The notes under the pieces are model-generated. The model made no database searches. It saw nothing but the letters and a program-made list of their open reading frames with translations, and had not been told where the DNA came from. Shown one piece after another: positions 33,918 to 43,600 of a DNA stretch of 64,000 bases (its first letter is position 1; every line of letters starts with the position of its first letter). This DNA comes from Acidimicrobiaceae bacterium (lineage in GTDB: Bacteria; Actinomycetota; Acidimicrobiia; Acidimicrobiales; RAAP-2). A program made the translations under genes and the position numbers. The stretch spans positions 1-64,000 of the forward strand of contig PMLJ01000009.1 of assembly GCA_003158855.1 (NCBI GenBank). The letters are read 5' to 3'.

Positions 33918-33993
33918 CTTGACAACAGTCAGCCAAAGAATCCCTCTGACTGGGTTGACTCGATGGTAGGTGAGATAACGTTGTCTTGACAAC
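33918..33993. promoter_or_regulatory. Operator region between the lacI-like and pfkB-like genes
   Basis: It contains GATAACGTTGTC (33974-33985, 11 of 12 of the palindrome), the inverted repeat GTTGTC-TT-GACAAC (33980-33993), and a second CTTGACAAC at 33918-33926 repeating 33985-33993. A perfect -35 TTGACA for the kinase gene (33986-33991) lies inside the repeat, so a bound repressor would block RNA polymerase. The matching -10 is not clear. Confidence 0.55.
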
Positions 33994-34081
33994 ATTTCAT
34001 CTACTCAGCTGATCAATTGCGAGAAGTTGCGAGGAATCTCGAAATGCTCAATGCCAACGCCGCTCCAAGGTCCTGCTGACC

Positions 34082-35032
34082 ATGCGCAGAGGGACCATTG
34101 CCGTGGTCGGTGAGAATCTCATCGATATCTTCGTCGATGTGTCCGGAGCCCTCACGCCGGTGCCCGGCGGCGGCCCGTTCAATGTGGCGCGCACCATCTC
34201 TCGCCTGGGTCAGAAAGCCGTTCTCTTCAGCGCCATCTCCACCGACGGATTCGGACGCACCCTCCAGTCGGTGCTCGACGCCGACGGAGTGCAGCTCGCC
34301 CTGCCCGGACCCTTGGACTACCCCACCTCGCTCGCGATCATCGAAATGGGCAGCACCGGTCCCCACTACGGATTCCATCTGAACGGCACTGCGGCCTTCC
34401 AGCTCGACGAACCCGGGGCGATCGCGGCGTACAACTCGCTGGGCGATGACGCCGCTGCTCTCTACATCGGAACCCTGGGTCTGCTCGTGGAGCCAATGGC
34501 CTCGACGAGCGAGTCTCTCGTGAACATGGCTTCGCCAAACACGCTCGTGGTGCTCGACCCGAACTGCCGGCCATCTGCGATCACCAACCACGATGACTAT
34601 CGCCGCCGGCTCATCCGGCTCTTTTCTCGCAGCGACATCGTCAAGGTCAGCACCGAGGACCTCGCCTATCTCTCTCCCGATACCTCTTCGGCCCAAGCGG
34701 CGGGTGCAATGACCGATCGGGGTGTGAAATGGGTCGTCGTCACCGACGGACCCGGCGAGGTCCGCCTGCTCGGCGCGAACAGCTCCTTCAGCATCGACGT
34801 GCCCGTGGTCAAGGTCGTGGACTCGGTGGGCGCGGGCGACGCGTTCGTCGGCGGTTTTCTCGCGTGGTGGATCGGCCACGGTCTCGGCCGCTCGGAGCTG
34901 GCGGACAGTGGTCTGGTTCGATGCGCCATCAGCGCGGCAATAGCCATCGCGTCGAACACGTGCACCCGTCAAGGCGCCCAACCGCCCTGGGCTGAGGAAA
35001 TGAGACAGACTCCCGGCTGGGGCTGGCTCTAG
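34082..35032 (+). CDS. PfkB family carbohydrate kinase
   Basis: 316 residues, ribokinase fold. The N-terminal motif is PVPGGGPFNVARTISRLG, and the C-terminal ATP/catalytic motif VDSVGAGDAFVGGFLAWW carries the catalytic base Asp. Fructokinase-like in overall pattern, but the sugar is not determined. It is transcribed divergently from the LacI-type regulator and is probably controlled by it. Its TAG shares CTAG with the convergent dehydrogenase gene. Confidence 0.92.
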   Translation: MRRGTIAVVGENLIDIFVDVSGALTPVPGGGPFNVARTISRLGQKAVLFSAISTDGFGRTLQSVLDADGVQLALPGPLDYPTSLAIIEMGSTGPHYGFHLNGTAAFQLDEPGAIAAYNSLGDDAAALYIGTLGLLVEPMASTSESLVNMASPNTLVVLDPNCRPSAITNHDDYRRRLIRLFSRSDIVKVSTEDLAYLSPDTSSAQAAGAMTDRGVKWVVVTDGPGEVRLLGANSSFSIDVPVVKVVDSVGAGDAFVGGFLAWWIGHGLGRSELADSGLVRCAISAAIAIASNTCTRQGAQPPWAEEMRQTPGWGWL

Positions 35033-35991
35033 AGGAAGCTGAGAACCTTCTCCATCGTCTCAATGATCGCTACCGTCTCATCGAGCGGCATCATCGGACT
35101 CTCGAGTAGGCCTTCGCCGATGCAGCGCGCCACCTCAACCGCCTCGTGATGAAGCCCACGTCCCCGATGGGCGAACTCGAAACGCTGCTCTTCGCCGTCT
35201 CGCTTGATCAACGTAAACGACGTGGGCGCGTAGAAGTCGCCGTCGATCTCGATGCGCGCCTTCACGCCAGTAATGCAGGCCCGCGTTGCGCTCCTCGCGC
35301 CCGACGTGCAGGTGAGAACGGCGTGCGCGCCGCTCTCGTAGCCGAACAACATCGACGCTTGGCCATCCACGCCGCTGAACGCGGGGTCCACGAGAGCAGT
35401 GAGCCGGTTGGGCTCACCCAGAATCATCGAGGCGAAGGAGACGGGATAAACGCCCAGGTCAAAGAGCGCGCCGCCACCGAGTCCAGGAGCAAAAAGACGC
35501 GACATCGGATCCTCCTCGAACCACTGGCCATGGTCAGCTTCGAACGTCACGATCTTTCCGAGCTCACCGTGGGCGATGATCTCTCTGATTGCCACGACGT
35601 GGGGCAGAAATCGTGTCCACATCGCCTCCATCATGAAGAGCCGATTCTCTCGCGCCACCCGCACGAGGTCACGCGCCTCGGCTTCGGTCATCGTAAAGGC
35701 CTTCTCCACGAGCACGGGCTTGGCGTGCTCGAGGGCGAGCAGCGCGTTGTGGTGGTGCATGGGGTGCGGGGTGCCGACGTAGACGGCGTCCACGCTGGGA
35801 TCACTGACCAGCTCCTCATAGGAGGAGTGACGATGAGGGATGTTGAACTCATCCGCAAAAGCGTCCGCCGATTCCTTCGAACGAGACCCCACCGCGGCGA
35901 TGACGCCCTCGTCGATAAGCGCAAGGTCGCTCGCGAACGTGTGGGCGATTCGACCGGTCCCGATCACCCCCCAGCGAAGCGGTGCGGTCAC
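35029..35991 (-). CDS. Gfo/Idh/MocA family oxidoreductase
   Basis: 320 residues. The N-terminal Rossmann domain starts WGVIGTGRIAHTFASDL. VYVGTPHPMHHHNALLALEHAKPVLVEKAF carries the family EKP-like motif (here EKA), and GGGALFDLGVYPVSFAS contains the catalytic region. The start is GTG 35991, because GGGGAGGG stands five bases before it; the longer frame upstream lacks family sequence. Likely oxidises a sugar or inositol-like substrate of this locus. Confidence 0.92.
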   Translation of the reverse strand: MTAPLRWGVIGTGRIAHTFASDLALIDEGVIAAVGSRSKESADAFADEFNIPHRHSSYEELVSDPSVDAVYVGTPHPMHHHNALLALEHAKPVLVEKAFTMTEAEARDLVRVARENRLFMMEAMWTRFLPHVVAIREIIAHGELGKIVTFEADHGQWFEEDPMSRLFAPGLGGGALFDLGVYPVSFASMILGEPNRLTALVDPAFSGVDGQASMLFGYESGAHAVLTCTSGARSATRACITGVKARIEIDGDFYAPTSFTLIKRDGEEQRFEFAHRGRGLHHEAVEVARCIGEGLLESPMMPLDETVAIIETMEKVLSFL

Positions 35992-36095
35992 TGTTCCCTC
36001 CCCGAGCTTCTCGATCACCTCAATGACGTCAGTGTACTCATCGCCAGTGTCATCGCACTTATCAAGACACCCTCTGAAGGCGAAGCATCGCACGC

Positions 36096-36576
36096 ATGAC
36101 CACGGACGAGTCCCAGCACATCGCGGTCGCCAGCGGCTTTGGGCGGGTGCTTCGAGCCGTGAGGCCCGATGAGTGGGAGTTCGCCACCCCTTGTGACGAA
36201 GGGAACACAACGGCATTGGTCGAGCACGTCATAACGACCCATCGTCGTGTCGCGGCGATGCTCGATCCTCGCGCACCGATGGAGAGCAGCGGGAGTTCGA
36301 ACCATCTCAATGGGTGGATCCCACGCAACCACCGTTGTCGGGGACGCCCTTCACGACCCCGCGAAAGCCCGGACACTCTGCCACACGTGGGACCTGGCGC
36401 GCGCAATCGGCTTCGGTGAGAAGCTCGACGTTGACGCGGTGACGCGCTGTGACGCCGCGCTTCGCGCGGTTGGCAACGCGATCAGGTTTCCAGGAGGCAT
36501 CGCCGCCGAGGTCAAGTCGAGCGATGACGCCAGCGAACAGACTCGACTTCCCAACTTCAATGGGCGCGTGGTGTGA
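36096..36576 (+). pseudogene. Frameshifted TIGR03086-like (mycothiol-dependent enzyme fold) gene
   Basis: The first frame (from ATG 36096) reads FGRVLRAVRPDEWEFATPCD and TTALVEHVITTHRRVAAML, like the N-terminus of TIGR03086/maleylpyruvate isomerase-type proteins. After about 36,300 the match continues in another frame: HATTVVGDALHDPAKARTLC, HTWDLARAIGFGEKLD, and ends QTRLPNFNGRVV. The total of about 160 codons is shorter than the usual 190-200, so a frameshift and probably a small deletion are present. A sequencing error is the alternative. The expected metal-ligand His of the DinB fold in the lost section may be missing. Confidence 0.7.
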
Positions 36577-36578
36577 AC

Positions 36579-36584
36579 TAGAAA
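36579..36584 (+). promoter_or_regulatory. Possible -10 box of the GNAT gene, leaderless type
   Basis: TAGAAA, six bases before GTG 36591; five of six bases fit the TANNNT pattern. It lies just after the stop of the frameshifted gene. Confidence 0.35.
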
Positions 36585-36590
36585 CATTGC

Positions 36591-37196
36591 GTGGCACAAC
36601 TCTCAGCACCTCGCCAGACCAGCCGACTGACCCTTCGCCAACCGCAGCTCTCCGACCTTGACGACCTGGCGCTCATCTACGCAGATGAGGCGGTCAACCG
36701 ATACCTCTACTCCGATCCTCGCGACCGCATGCAGGCCCTGGCTTCGCTCGAGCGAACCGTCGCTCGGCCCCTCGAGATCACCGACGAGAACATCTTGATA
36801 GCCGCGGTGGTGCTGCGCGACACCGGCCGCGTGATCGGGGACTTCATCTTGCAATGGACGCGCAACGAGCACCGTCAGGGCGAAATCGGTGGATCACTGC
36901 ATCCCGATTTTCACGGCAAGGGGTTCGCCACCGAGGTGTACCACGAGCTGATCGACATCGCATTCTCGGAGTTCTCCTTGCACCGAGTGATCGGCCGCTG
37001 CGACGCACGAAACGCCGCGTCGATCCGATCGTTGGAGAAGGCTGGGCTCCGCCAGGAGGCCCACTTCATCGAGAATGAGTTCGTCAAAGGTGAGTGGACC
37101 GACGAAGTGGTCCTCGCGATTCGAAGAGACCAGTGGGCGCAGCTTCGCATCACCCGCACCTTCGTCGGCGGCGGACCGGCGGCTCCAATCCCGTAG
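36591..37196 (+). CDS. GNAT family acetyltransferase (RimJ/RimL type)
   Basis: 201 residues. TSRLTLRQPQLSDLDDLALIYAD is the typical RimJ/RimL opening, GEIGGSLHPDFHGKGFATEV is the acetyl-CoA binding motif A, and LHRVIGRCDARNAASIRSLEKAGLRQEAHF follows as in N-terminal acetyltransferases of ribosomal proteins. Substrate unknown. GTG start. Confidence 0.88.
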   Translation: MAQLSAPRQTSRLTLRQPQLSDLDDLALIYADEAVNRYLYSDPRDRMQALASLERTVARPLEITDENILIAAVVLRDTGRVIGDFILQWTRNEHRQGEIGGSLHPDFHGKGFATEVYHELIDIAFSEFSLHRVIGRCDARNAASIRSLEKAGLRQEAHFIENEFVKGEWTDEVVLAIRRDQWAQLRITRTFVGGGPAAPIP

Positions 37197-37199
37197 GGT
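37194..37199 (+). promoter_or_regulatory. -10 box of the YyaL-like gene, leaderless type
   Basis: TAGGGT, six bases before GTG 37206; it overlaps the stop codon of the GNAT gene. Confidence 0.45.
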
Positions 37200-37205
37200 C
37201 GTTGC

Positions 37206-39209
37206 GTGCCACTACTTCGCGATATCAAGGACCGACTCGGCTCGCCGTATCTCGTCGATCACGCTGACAATCCGGTCGATTGGTGGGCCTGGGACAACGA
37301 GGCCCTCGCCGAGGCTGCTCGCCTGGATCGACCGATCTTTCTCAGCGTCGGCTACGCCGCGTGCCATTGGTGCCACGTCATGGCCCATGAATCATTCGAG
37401 AACACCGACGTCGCTCGGCTCCTCAACGACTCGTTCATCTCGATCAAGGTAGACCGGGAGGAGCGCCCTGACGTCGACGCGCTCTACATGGCCGCCACCC
37501 AACTGCTGAGCGGCCACGGTGGATGGCCGATGTCGGTCTTCTTGCTCCCCGACGGCCGGCCCTTCATGGCCGGCACCTACTACCCGCCAACGGACCGCCA
37601 CGGTCAAGTCGGATTCTCTCGCCTACTGCACGCCATGGCCGACGCGTGGATGAACCAACGCGAGGCCGTGGTCGCCCAAGCGGCGCAGCTTCGGGTGGCC
37701 CTCGATCGCGAGATCGCGTTCATCGACCACCTGGGGGCGCACGACGCGGCGCTCGACCTTCAAGTGTCGCGACGCGCCCTTCGCGACGAGCTCGTGGCGC
37801 GTGTCGACAGTCACGGCGGCTTCGGGGACGCACCGAAGTTCCCTCGCCCGAGTTACGTGGAGGCCCTGCTCGACTTCACCGACGCCGAGGCGACCGAGGC
37901 GGTGACGCGCACCCTCGACGCGATGGCACGACGGGGTCTCTACGACCACGTCCGCGGCGGTTTCGCGCGCTACAGCGTCGACGCCGAATGGCACGTCCCG
38001 CACTTCGAGAAGATGCTGAGCGATCAGGCCTTGCTCGCGAGGGCCTACTTGCGCGCGAGCAAGGCCGTTGGCGGCCGCCCCGAGTGGCGTGATGTCGCGA
38101 TCCACGCGCTTCACTTCGTCTTGAATGACCTGAAGGTGGAGTCCGGCTACGGCTCGTCGCTCGACGCGGACGCGGGCGGCGTCGAGGGCTCCCACGTGAC
38201 GTGGACGCCCGACGAGGTCGCCGCGGCCCTCGAGCGCGAGGGACTGGGCGGGGACCTGAGCCGCGTGCTGTCCAGATGGTCGATCTCCTCCCCCGGTCTC
38301 TTCGAGGGTCGGTCCATCCCCAGTCTCGCGACCGATGAGCCTTTCACCACGCCTGACGACCTTCAAGAGGCGCTTGGCGCCCTTCGAGACGCGCGGTCCC
38401 TGCGACCACAGCCGGCGCGCGACCAGAAGGTTATCCTCGAATGGAACGCAATGTTCGCGTCGGCCCTGCTCATGACCGGCGAGAACGCACTGGTCGAACG
38501 GGCGCTCGAACTTCTTGACTCGCTCTCGCGCTCCCACTTCGCCGACGGAGCGTGGTGGCGCACCGAGCACCACAACGCCTACGCGACGGCGAGCGACGTG
38601 GCGTGGTTCATTGACGCCCTGGTGGACGCCTTTGAGGCGACCGGCGACGATGTCTGGCTCGAGCGGGCCAACGGCGCCGCGGCCTTTCTGCTCGGTCACT
38701 TCTGGGACGGCGAAGTGCCGACGGTGCAATCGCCGCGGGCGGGCAACGGCCTCTTCGCCCAGTGCGACCTGGTGAGCGACCTTCCGGCGAGGCCGAAGGA
38801 GATATTCGACGGCGCGACGCCCTCGAGCCACGCGGTGGGCTGTCGCTCTCTGGCCCGTCTTGCGCTCTGTCAGGGAGACGCCAACCTGCTTGCGACGGCC
38901 GAGAGGCTCGTGGAACTCGCCGCCAGCCTGATCTCCTCGCACCCGGGAGCCATCCCCGATCTCGTGGCGGCTGCGGGGTTCGTCGGCGAGGGAATCGAGG
39001 TGGTGATTCCCGGAGTCCCCAATGAACTCACGAGCCACGTACGATCGTTACCAATGTCGCGCACAGTCTTGATCACCGGGAACGGCTCTTCCGGACTGCT
39101 CGAAGGGCGAACTCCGGGCTGGGCCTACGTTTGCCGCGCCGGGGCGTGCCAACTGCCGGTCGCGACCATCGACGACCTTGACGAGCAGTTGCAACGGGCG
39201 GCACACTGA
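37206..39209 (+). CDS. YyaL-type protein: thioredoxin-like domain plus (alpha/alpha)6 barrel
   Basis: 667 residues. The N-terminal DUF255 thioredoxin-like domain has NPVDWWAWDNEAL, then the C-x2-C in YAACHWCHVMAHESFEN and the cis-Pro region GGWPMSVFLLPDGRPF. The remainder is a helical barrel resembling glycosidase or epimerase folds (VRGGFARYSVDAEWHVPHFEKMLSDQ). The family is widespread but its biochemical role is not settled. The stop overlaps the next gene as TGATG. Confidence 0.92.
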   Translation: MPLLRDIKDRLGSPYLVDHADNPVDWWAWDNEALAEAARLDRPIFLSVGYAACHWCHVMAHESFENTDVARLLNDSFISIKVDREERPDVDALYMAATQLLSGHGGWPMSVFLLPDGRPFMAGTYYPPTDRHGQVGFSRLLHAMADAWMNQREAVVAQAAQLRVALDREIAFIDHLGAHDAALDLQVSRRALRDELVARVDSHGGFGDAPKFPRPSYVEALLDFTDAEATEAVTRTLDAMARRGLYDHVRGGFARYSVDAEWHVPHFEKMLSDQALLARAYLRASKAVGGRPEWRDVAIHALHFVLNDLKVESGYGSSLDADAGGVEGSHVTWTPDEVAAALEREGLGGDLSRVLSRWSISSPGLFEGRSIPSLATDEPFTTPDDLQEALGALRDARSLRPQPARDQKVILEWNAMFASALLMTGENALVERALELLDSLSRSHFADGAWWRTEHHNAYATASDVAWFIDALVDAFEATGDDVWLERANGAAAFLLGHFWDGEVPTVQSPRAGNGLFAQCDLVSDLPARPKEIFDGATPSSHAVGCRSLARLALCQGDANLLATAERLVELAASLISSHPGAIPDLVAAAGFVGEGIEVVIPGVPNELTSHVRSLPMSRTVLITGNGSSGLLEGRTPGWAYVCRAGACQLPVATIDDLDEQLQRAAH

Positions 39210-39928
39210 TGCCCCTCTTTGGACGCGACCCCGCGGCGAAGGCCATCAAGCGTCTGGTCGAGCGGATGCCCCAGCGCCCGAGCGTGGATCTCACGCCCGG
39301 CACCACGGTCTTCGGATTGGTCCTGGGCTCGACCAACGAGACCACCACGGTCGTTGATTTGGCCTCGCAGACCATCGTGCGATGGCGAATTCCGTGGCCA
39401 GCAGACTTCGTCACCGATCTCGCGGTCTTCGACGTCGTCGAGGGTCAGTTGGCTCACGACATCGAGCGCAATGATCTCGCTCAACCAGAGGCCGTAAGCC
39501 TCGCCGCTCTTCCTCGGCGGCTCGGCACCTACCGCGGGCGGCGCGTTCGCAAGTGGCTGGCGCAGCTCGCCAGTCCCGCCGACGGCCCGCTGTTCGGTTT
39601 TCGTGGTCCGAGCGCACCGTACTGGGAGTTCCGCGGCGAACGTCCGAGCGTGGCCTTGATCGCCGCCGACCGCGGTCCCCAACTGCTTCGAAGGAACGAT
39701 GACGGATCCACCTGGGTGCGCTTCGGATGGTTTGGCGATGACGTGTGGCTGCTCTGCGAGGACGCCCACGCAATTCGTACGATGGAGGCGACTCGACGAT
39801 CATCGCTCGCGGGCAAGGACCTCGCCACGTCGCTGGGGTTCCGCCCGACCTACGTGCTGACGACGCTCTCCCAGCCACTCGATGGACACTGCTACAAGAG
39901 CTGCACCGGGCTTCTTCCGCGCGGTTGA
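39209..39928 (+). CDS. Conserved protein of unknown function, coupled to the YyaL-like gene
   Basis: 239 residues, soluble. Basic N-terminus (MPLFGRDPAAKAIKRLVERM), then mixed strand-rich sequence with TPGTTVFGLVLGSTNETTTVVDLAS; the C-terminus has two Cys in GHCYKSCTG. No signal peptide or membrane helix. The ATG overlaps the TGA of the upstream gene, so the two are translated together. No family recognised. Confidence 0.75.
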   Translation: MPLFGRDPAAKAIKRLVERMPQRPSVDLTPGTTVFGLVLGSTNETTTVVDLASQTIVRWRIPWPADFVTDLAVFDVVEGQLAHDIERNDLAQPEAVSLAALPRRLGTYRGRRVRKWLAQLASPADGPLFGFRGPSAPYWEFRGERPSVALIAADRGPQLLRRNDDGSTWVRFGWFGDDVWLLCEDAHAIRTMEATRRSSLAGKDLATSLGFRPTYVLTTLSQPLDGHCYKSCTGLLPRG

Positions 39929-39929
39929 G

Positions 39930-40601
39930 CTATTTGGGCAGCTTGCCCGAGGCCAAGGACTCAGCCATGGCCCATCCAAAGACCACCAGTCGTTGCCCGT
40001 TCTCCGGGTTGATTTCCTGGAAGAAGATCTCCACCCCTTCCGGGATGGCGCCCTTCGCCGCGCTGTAGTCAAGTCCGCCGACTGGTCCGGGGCTGACGGT
40101 CATGATGAAAGTGTGGTCGTCGATCGACTTCTCCGAGCCGAAACGCTTCGCGAGGCGCCGGCCCCAGGCGCGGTCTTCACCGGTTGGCTTGTAGCCCAGT
40201 CGCGGTACGACATCTTCCAGCCCGGCGAAGGCCCGAAAGCCATCTGGCGTGGTGAGACGCGAGCCCAGCAAGACGTCCTCATCGGGAAACGCGAGCAGGG
40301 CGCGCCGGAACTGGTCGTGCAATATCGACTTCAACGTCTGGTCTGACTTGGCGTTGCGGTCGACGAGCAGGAGCCCTACGAGCAGCGAAGGCGTCCCGCC
40401 AATGCGCTCGAGCGTGCAGAATGAGTAGCCCCGCAACTTGTTGCCCTCGCGGACGTGCGTGACGAGAACCCACTCCTCGCGTTGCTTGGACAAGAAGCCA
40501 ATATCAAAATTGGGCTCGCGGTCAACACAAAGATCGGCCATCTCGGCCAGTTCTGCGTCGCTGAGTGCGGTGGTGTCCTTCGTGGTGACGGTCATTGCCA
40601 T
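39930..40601 (-). CDS. Protein of unknown function
   Basis: 223 residues, soluble, mixed alpha/beta. It starts MAMTVTTKDTTALSDAELAE. The middle section (VLVTHVREGNKLRGYSFCTL, then LLVGLLLVDRNAKSD) has the feel of an acetyltransferase-like fold but lacks a clear acetyl-CoA motif. Start ATG 40601 is supported by a TAGAAT box eight bases upstream; the longer frame is unlikely. Convergent with the preceding gene with one base between the stops. Confidence 0.7.
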   Translation of the reverse strand: MAMTVTTKDTTALSDAELAEMADLCVDREPNFDIGFLSKQREEWVLVTHVREGNKLRGYSFCTLERIGGTPSLLVGLLLVDRNAKSDQTLKSILHDQFRRALLAFPDEDVLLGSRLTTPDGFRAFAGLEDVVPRLGYKPTGEDRAWGRRLAKRFGSEKSIDDHTFIMTVSPGPVGGLDYSAAKGAIPEGVEIFFQEINPENGQRLVVFGWAMAESLASGKLPK

Positions 40602-40609
40602 AGGCAACC

Positions 40610-40615
40610 ATTCTA
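40610..40615 (-). promoter_or_regulatory. -10 box of the unknown gene at 40601, leaderless type
   Basis: TAGAAT, eight bases before ATG 40601, in the 41-bp gap after dnaE. Confidence 0.45.
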
Positions 40616-40642
40616 CGGGAGTTCTCGACCCGCTCAAACCGA

Positions 40643-43600
40643 TCAGGCTTTTATGACGTTTCTCCCGAACTCGGAGCGCAAATCCGCTACCACGCCGGCG
40701 ATATTCACGTTGAATTCGGGCGCCAGCTTGAAGACCTTGCCGTCCTGGCCGGTTTCGACTATGACAGGGGACTTGCCCGGGTAGCGCGAGATGATCTCTC
40801 GAAGGACCGCGATCGAGTTTGACGTCAGGTCCTCGGGGCGAAGCATCAGGCGCAACTCGTCCACGCTGCGGTCAACCATCAGCAACTCGACTTCGAGCGC
40901 GCTGAAGCGCAGCTCGTCATCGCGGCTGTCGATGCGGATCTTCATGAGCACGATGTTGTCCTTCGCGAGGAACCCGCTGCATCTCTCGAAATTCCGCGCC
41001 GAGAAGTTGATCTCGATGGAGCCGCCCAGATCCTCGAGAACGGTCCGGGCGTACTGCTGTCCCGCTTTGGTGGTGCGAATCTGCACCTCGGCGAGGATGC
41101 CGCCGACGGTCACCGCGCGCCCCGTCTTGGCGAGTTCGTCCCCCCGCTCCCTGATAGACATCAGCGAGCCATCGGTCTTGGCGGCGAGCGCGCTCTCCAC
41201 CTCGTAGAGCGGGTGGTCGGAGATGTAGGTGCCGAGCATCTCTCGCTCGAAGTCCAATTTCACCGACTTCTCGAACTCGATGTCGGACAGGGCGATCTCG
41301 GTGCCCTCCCAGTCGTTGTCGTCCTCGCCGGCACCCATTGACGCGAACAGCGTCGTGATGCCGAGCGAGAGATCCTTGCGGCGGCTGAGCGTCACGTCGA
41401 TGATTTCGTCCACCTTCAGCAGGAATCCGAGCCGGGGCACCCCGAGCGAGTCGAACGCCCCCGCCTTGATGAGCGACTCCATCGATCGGCGGTTCAACAC
41501 CGCCGGATCCACACGTCGGACGAAGTCGTAGACCGAGGTGAACGGGCCGCCCGCTTCGCGCTCGCTCACGATCTTGTCCACGAGGGCCTCGCCGACGTTG
41601 CGCACCGCGGCCATTCCGAAGAGGATGGTCTTCTCCTGGCTGAGGCTGGGGGCGTATTCCCCAAACGACTCATTGACGTCGGGCACGCCGACCGTGATGC
41701 CCATCTGGCGCGCCTCATTCAAGTAGATCGATGCCTTGTCCTTGTCGTCTCGAAACGACGTGAGTAGCGCCGACATGTACTCAACTGGGTAGTTGGCCTT
41801 CAGCCACGCGTTCTGGTAAGCAATCAACGCGTAGCCGTACGCGTGACTCTTGTTGAACGCGTAGTCCGCGAACGGCTCGATCTTGTTGAAGATAGTTTCG
41901 CCCAGCTCGCGCCCGTAGCCCTCTCGCTCCGAGCCGTCGACGAACTTGGCCCGCTGCGCTTGAATCATCTCTCGAATCTTCTTCGAGCAGGCCTTTCGAA
42001 GGTCATCGGCCTCGGTCATCGAGAAGCCGGCGATCTTCGTCGCCACCCGCATGATGTCTTCCTGGTAGATCATCAGCCCGTAGGTCTCGCCCAGGATGGT
42101 TTCGAGATCATCGTGGTCGTAGCTGACGATCTGACGCTGGTTCTTGCGGTCGGCGTAGTCGTTGTGAACGTTCTCGCTCAACGGGCCCGGACGGTAGAGA
42201 GCGACGAGGGCGGCGATGTCATCGAAGCTGGTCGGAGCGAGCCGACGCATGAGTTGGCGCATCTTGTCGCCCTCGAGCTGGAAGATCCCGATCGAGTTTC
42301 CCAGCTTGAGCATCTCGAACACCTTGACGTCGTCAAGGGGTACGTGGTCGATGTCGACGGGGCTGGCGTGGCGCCGCTTGATGTGCTCGAGGGTCCGCTC
42401 GATGATCGCGAGATTGCGCAGCCCGAGGAAGTCCATCTTCAACAGGCCGAGCTTCTCGATGGCGGTGGCTTCGTACTGGGTGACGATGGGCGCGTCGTCG
42501 ATCGAGCCGTTGGGGCCGGACTTTCGCTGCACCGGCACGTACTCGAGGACCGGCTCCTTCGTGATCACCACGGCCGCGGCGTGGATGCCGTCCTGGCGGC
42601 GCTTGTCGACGAAGCCCTTCGCCACGTCGACCGCGTGCTTCACCTCGGGGTCCGTGTCGTAGAGGGCGCGCAACTCCGTCGCCTCGGCGTAGCGGGCCTC
42701 GTAGCCGGGCATCGGCGTGAAGCAGGCTTCGAGCGGCAGGTCCTGGCCCATCACCAGCGGCGGCATGGCCTTCGCGATCTTGTCGCCGAGCTGGGGCGGA
42801 TATCCGAGGACCCGCGCGGCGTCGCGCACCGCGGCGCGCGCCTTGATCGTCGAGAATGTGACGATCTGAGCGACGTGGTCGGAGCCGTAGCGTTCGGCGG
42901 CGTAACGGATCATGTCGCCGCGGTACCGCTCGTCGAAGTCCATGTCGATGTCGGGCATCTGCTTGCGCCCCGGGTTGAGGAAGCGCTCGAAGATCAAACC
43001 GTAGTGGATCGGGTCAAGGTCCACGATCCGTAGGCAGAAGGCAATGCAGCATCCCGCCGCCGAGCCTCGACCCGGTCCGACCCGGATGCCCTTTTCGCGG
43101 GCGTGGCGAATGAGGTCCCACACGACGAGGAAGTAGTCCGAGAACCCCATGTCCGCGACGACACCCAGCTCGTATTCGAGGCGCTCGCGGACCTCGTCGT
43201 TGAGCGAGTCGCCGTAGCGATCTCGGGCCCCTTGGTAGCTGAGCTCACGAAGCAGCCGATTCGCCCCGTCCTTGTGCGATGCCCCCTGGTACTCCACGGG
43301 GATGGGAAACTCGGGCAACGCATCGTTGTCGAATTGAATGGTGACATCCGCGCGCTCAGCGATCGCCAGGGTGTTGTCGCAGGCCTCGGGAAGGTCGCGA
43401 AAGAGGTAGCGCATTTCGGCCGAAGACTTGAGGTAGTGCTGGTCGCTCTGGAAGCGGAACCGGTTCGGATCGGCAACGAGCGAGCCGGTTCCAATGCACA
43501 GCAGCGCGTCGTGCATCTCGGCGTCACTGTGGCGCACGTAGTGAAGATCGTTCGTCGCGAGCAGCGGAGCGCGCAAGTCCTTCGCTATCTGCAGCAGGTG

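Noticed and set aside
37623-39038. A 471-codon minus-strand open frame opposite the YyaL-like gene
   Set aside because: The plus-strand frame has clear DUF255 motifs. The minus frame is His/Arg/Gly-rich without any motif.
41843-43033. A 396-codon plus-strand open frame opposite dnaE
   Set aside because: Antisense to the conserved polymerase core; composition is typical of a reverse-frame shadow and there is no ribosome binding site.
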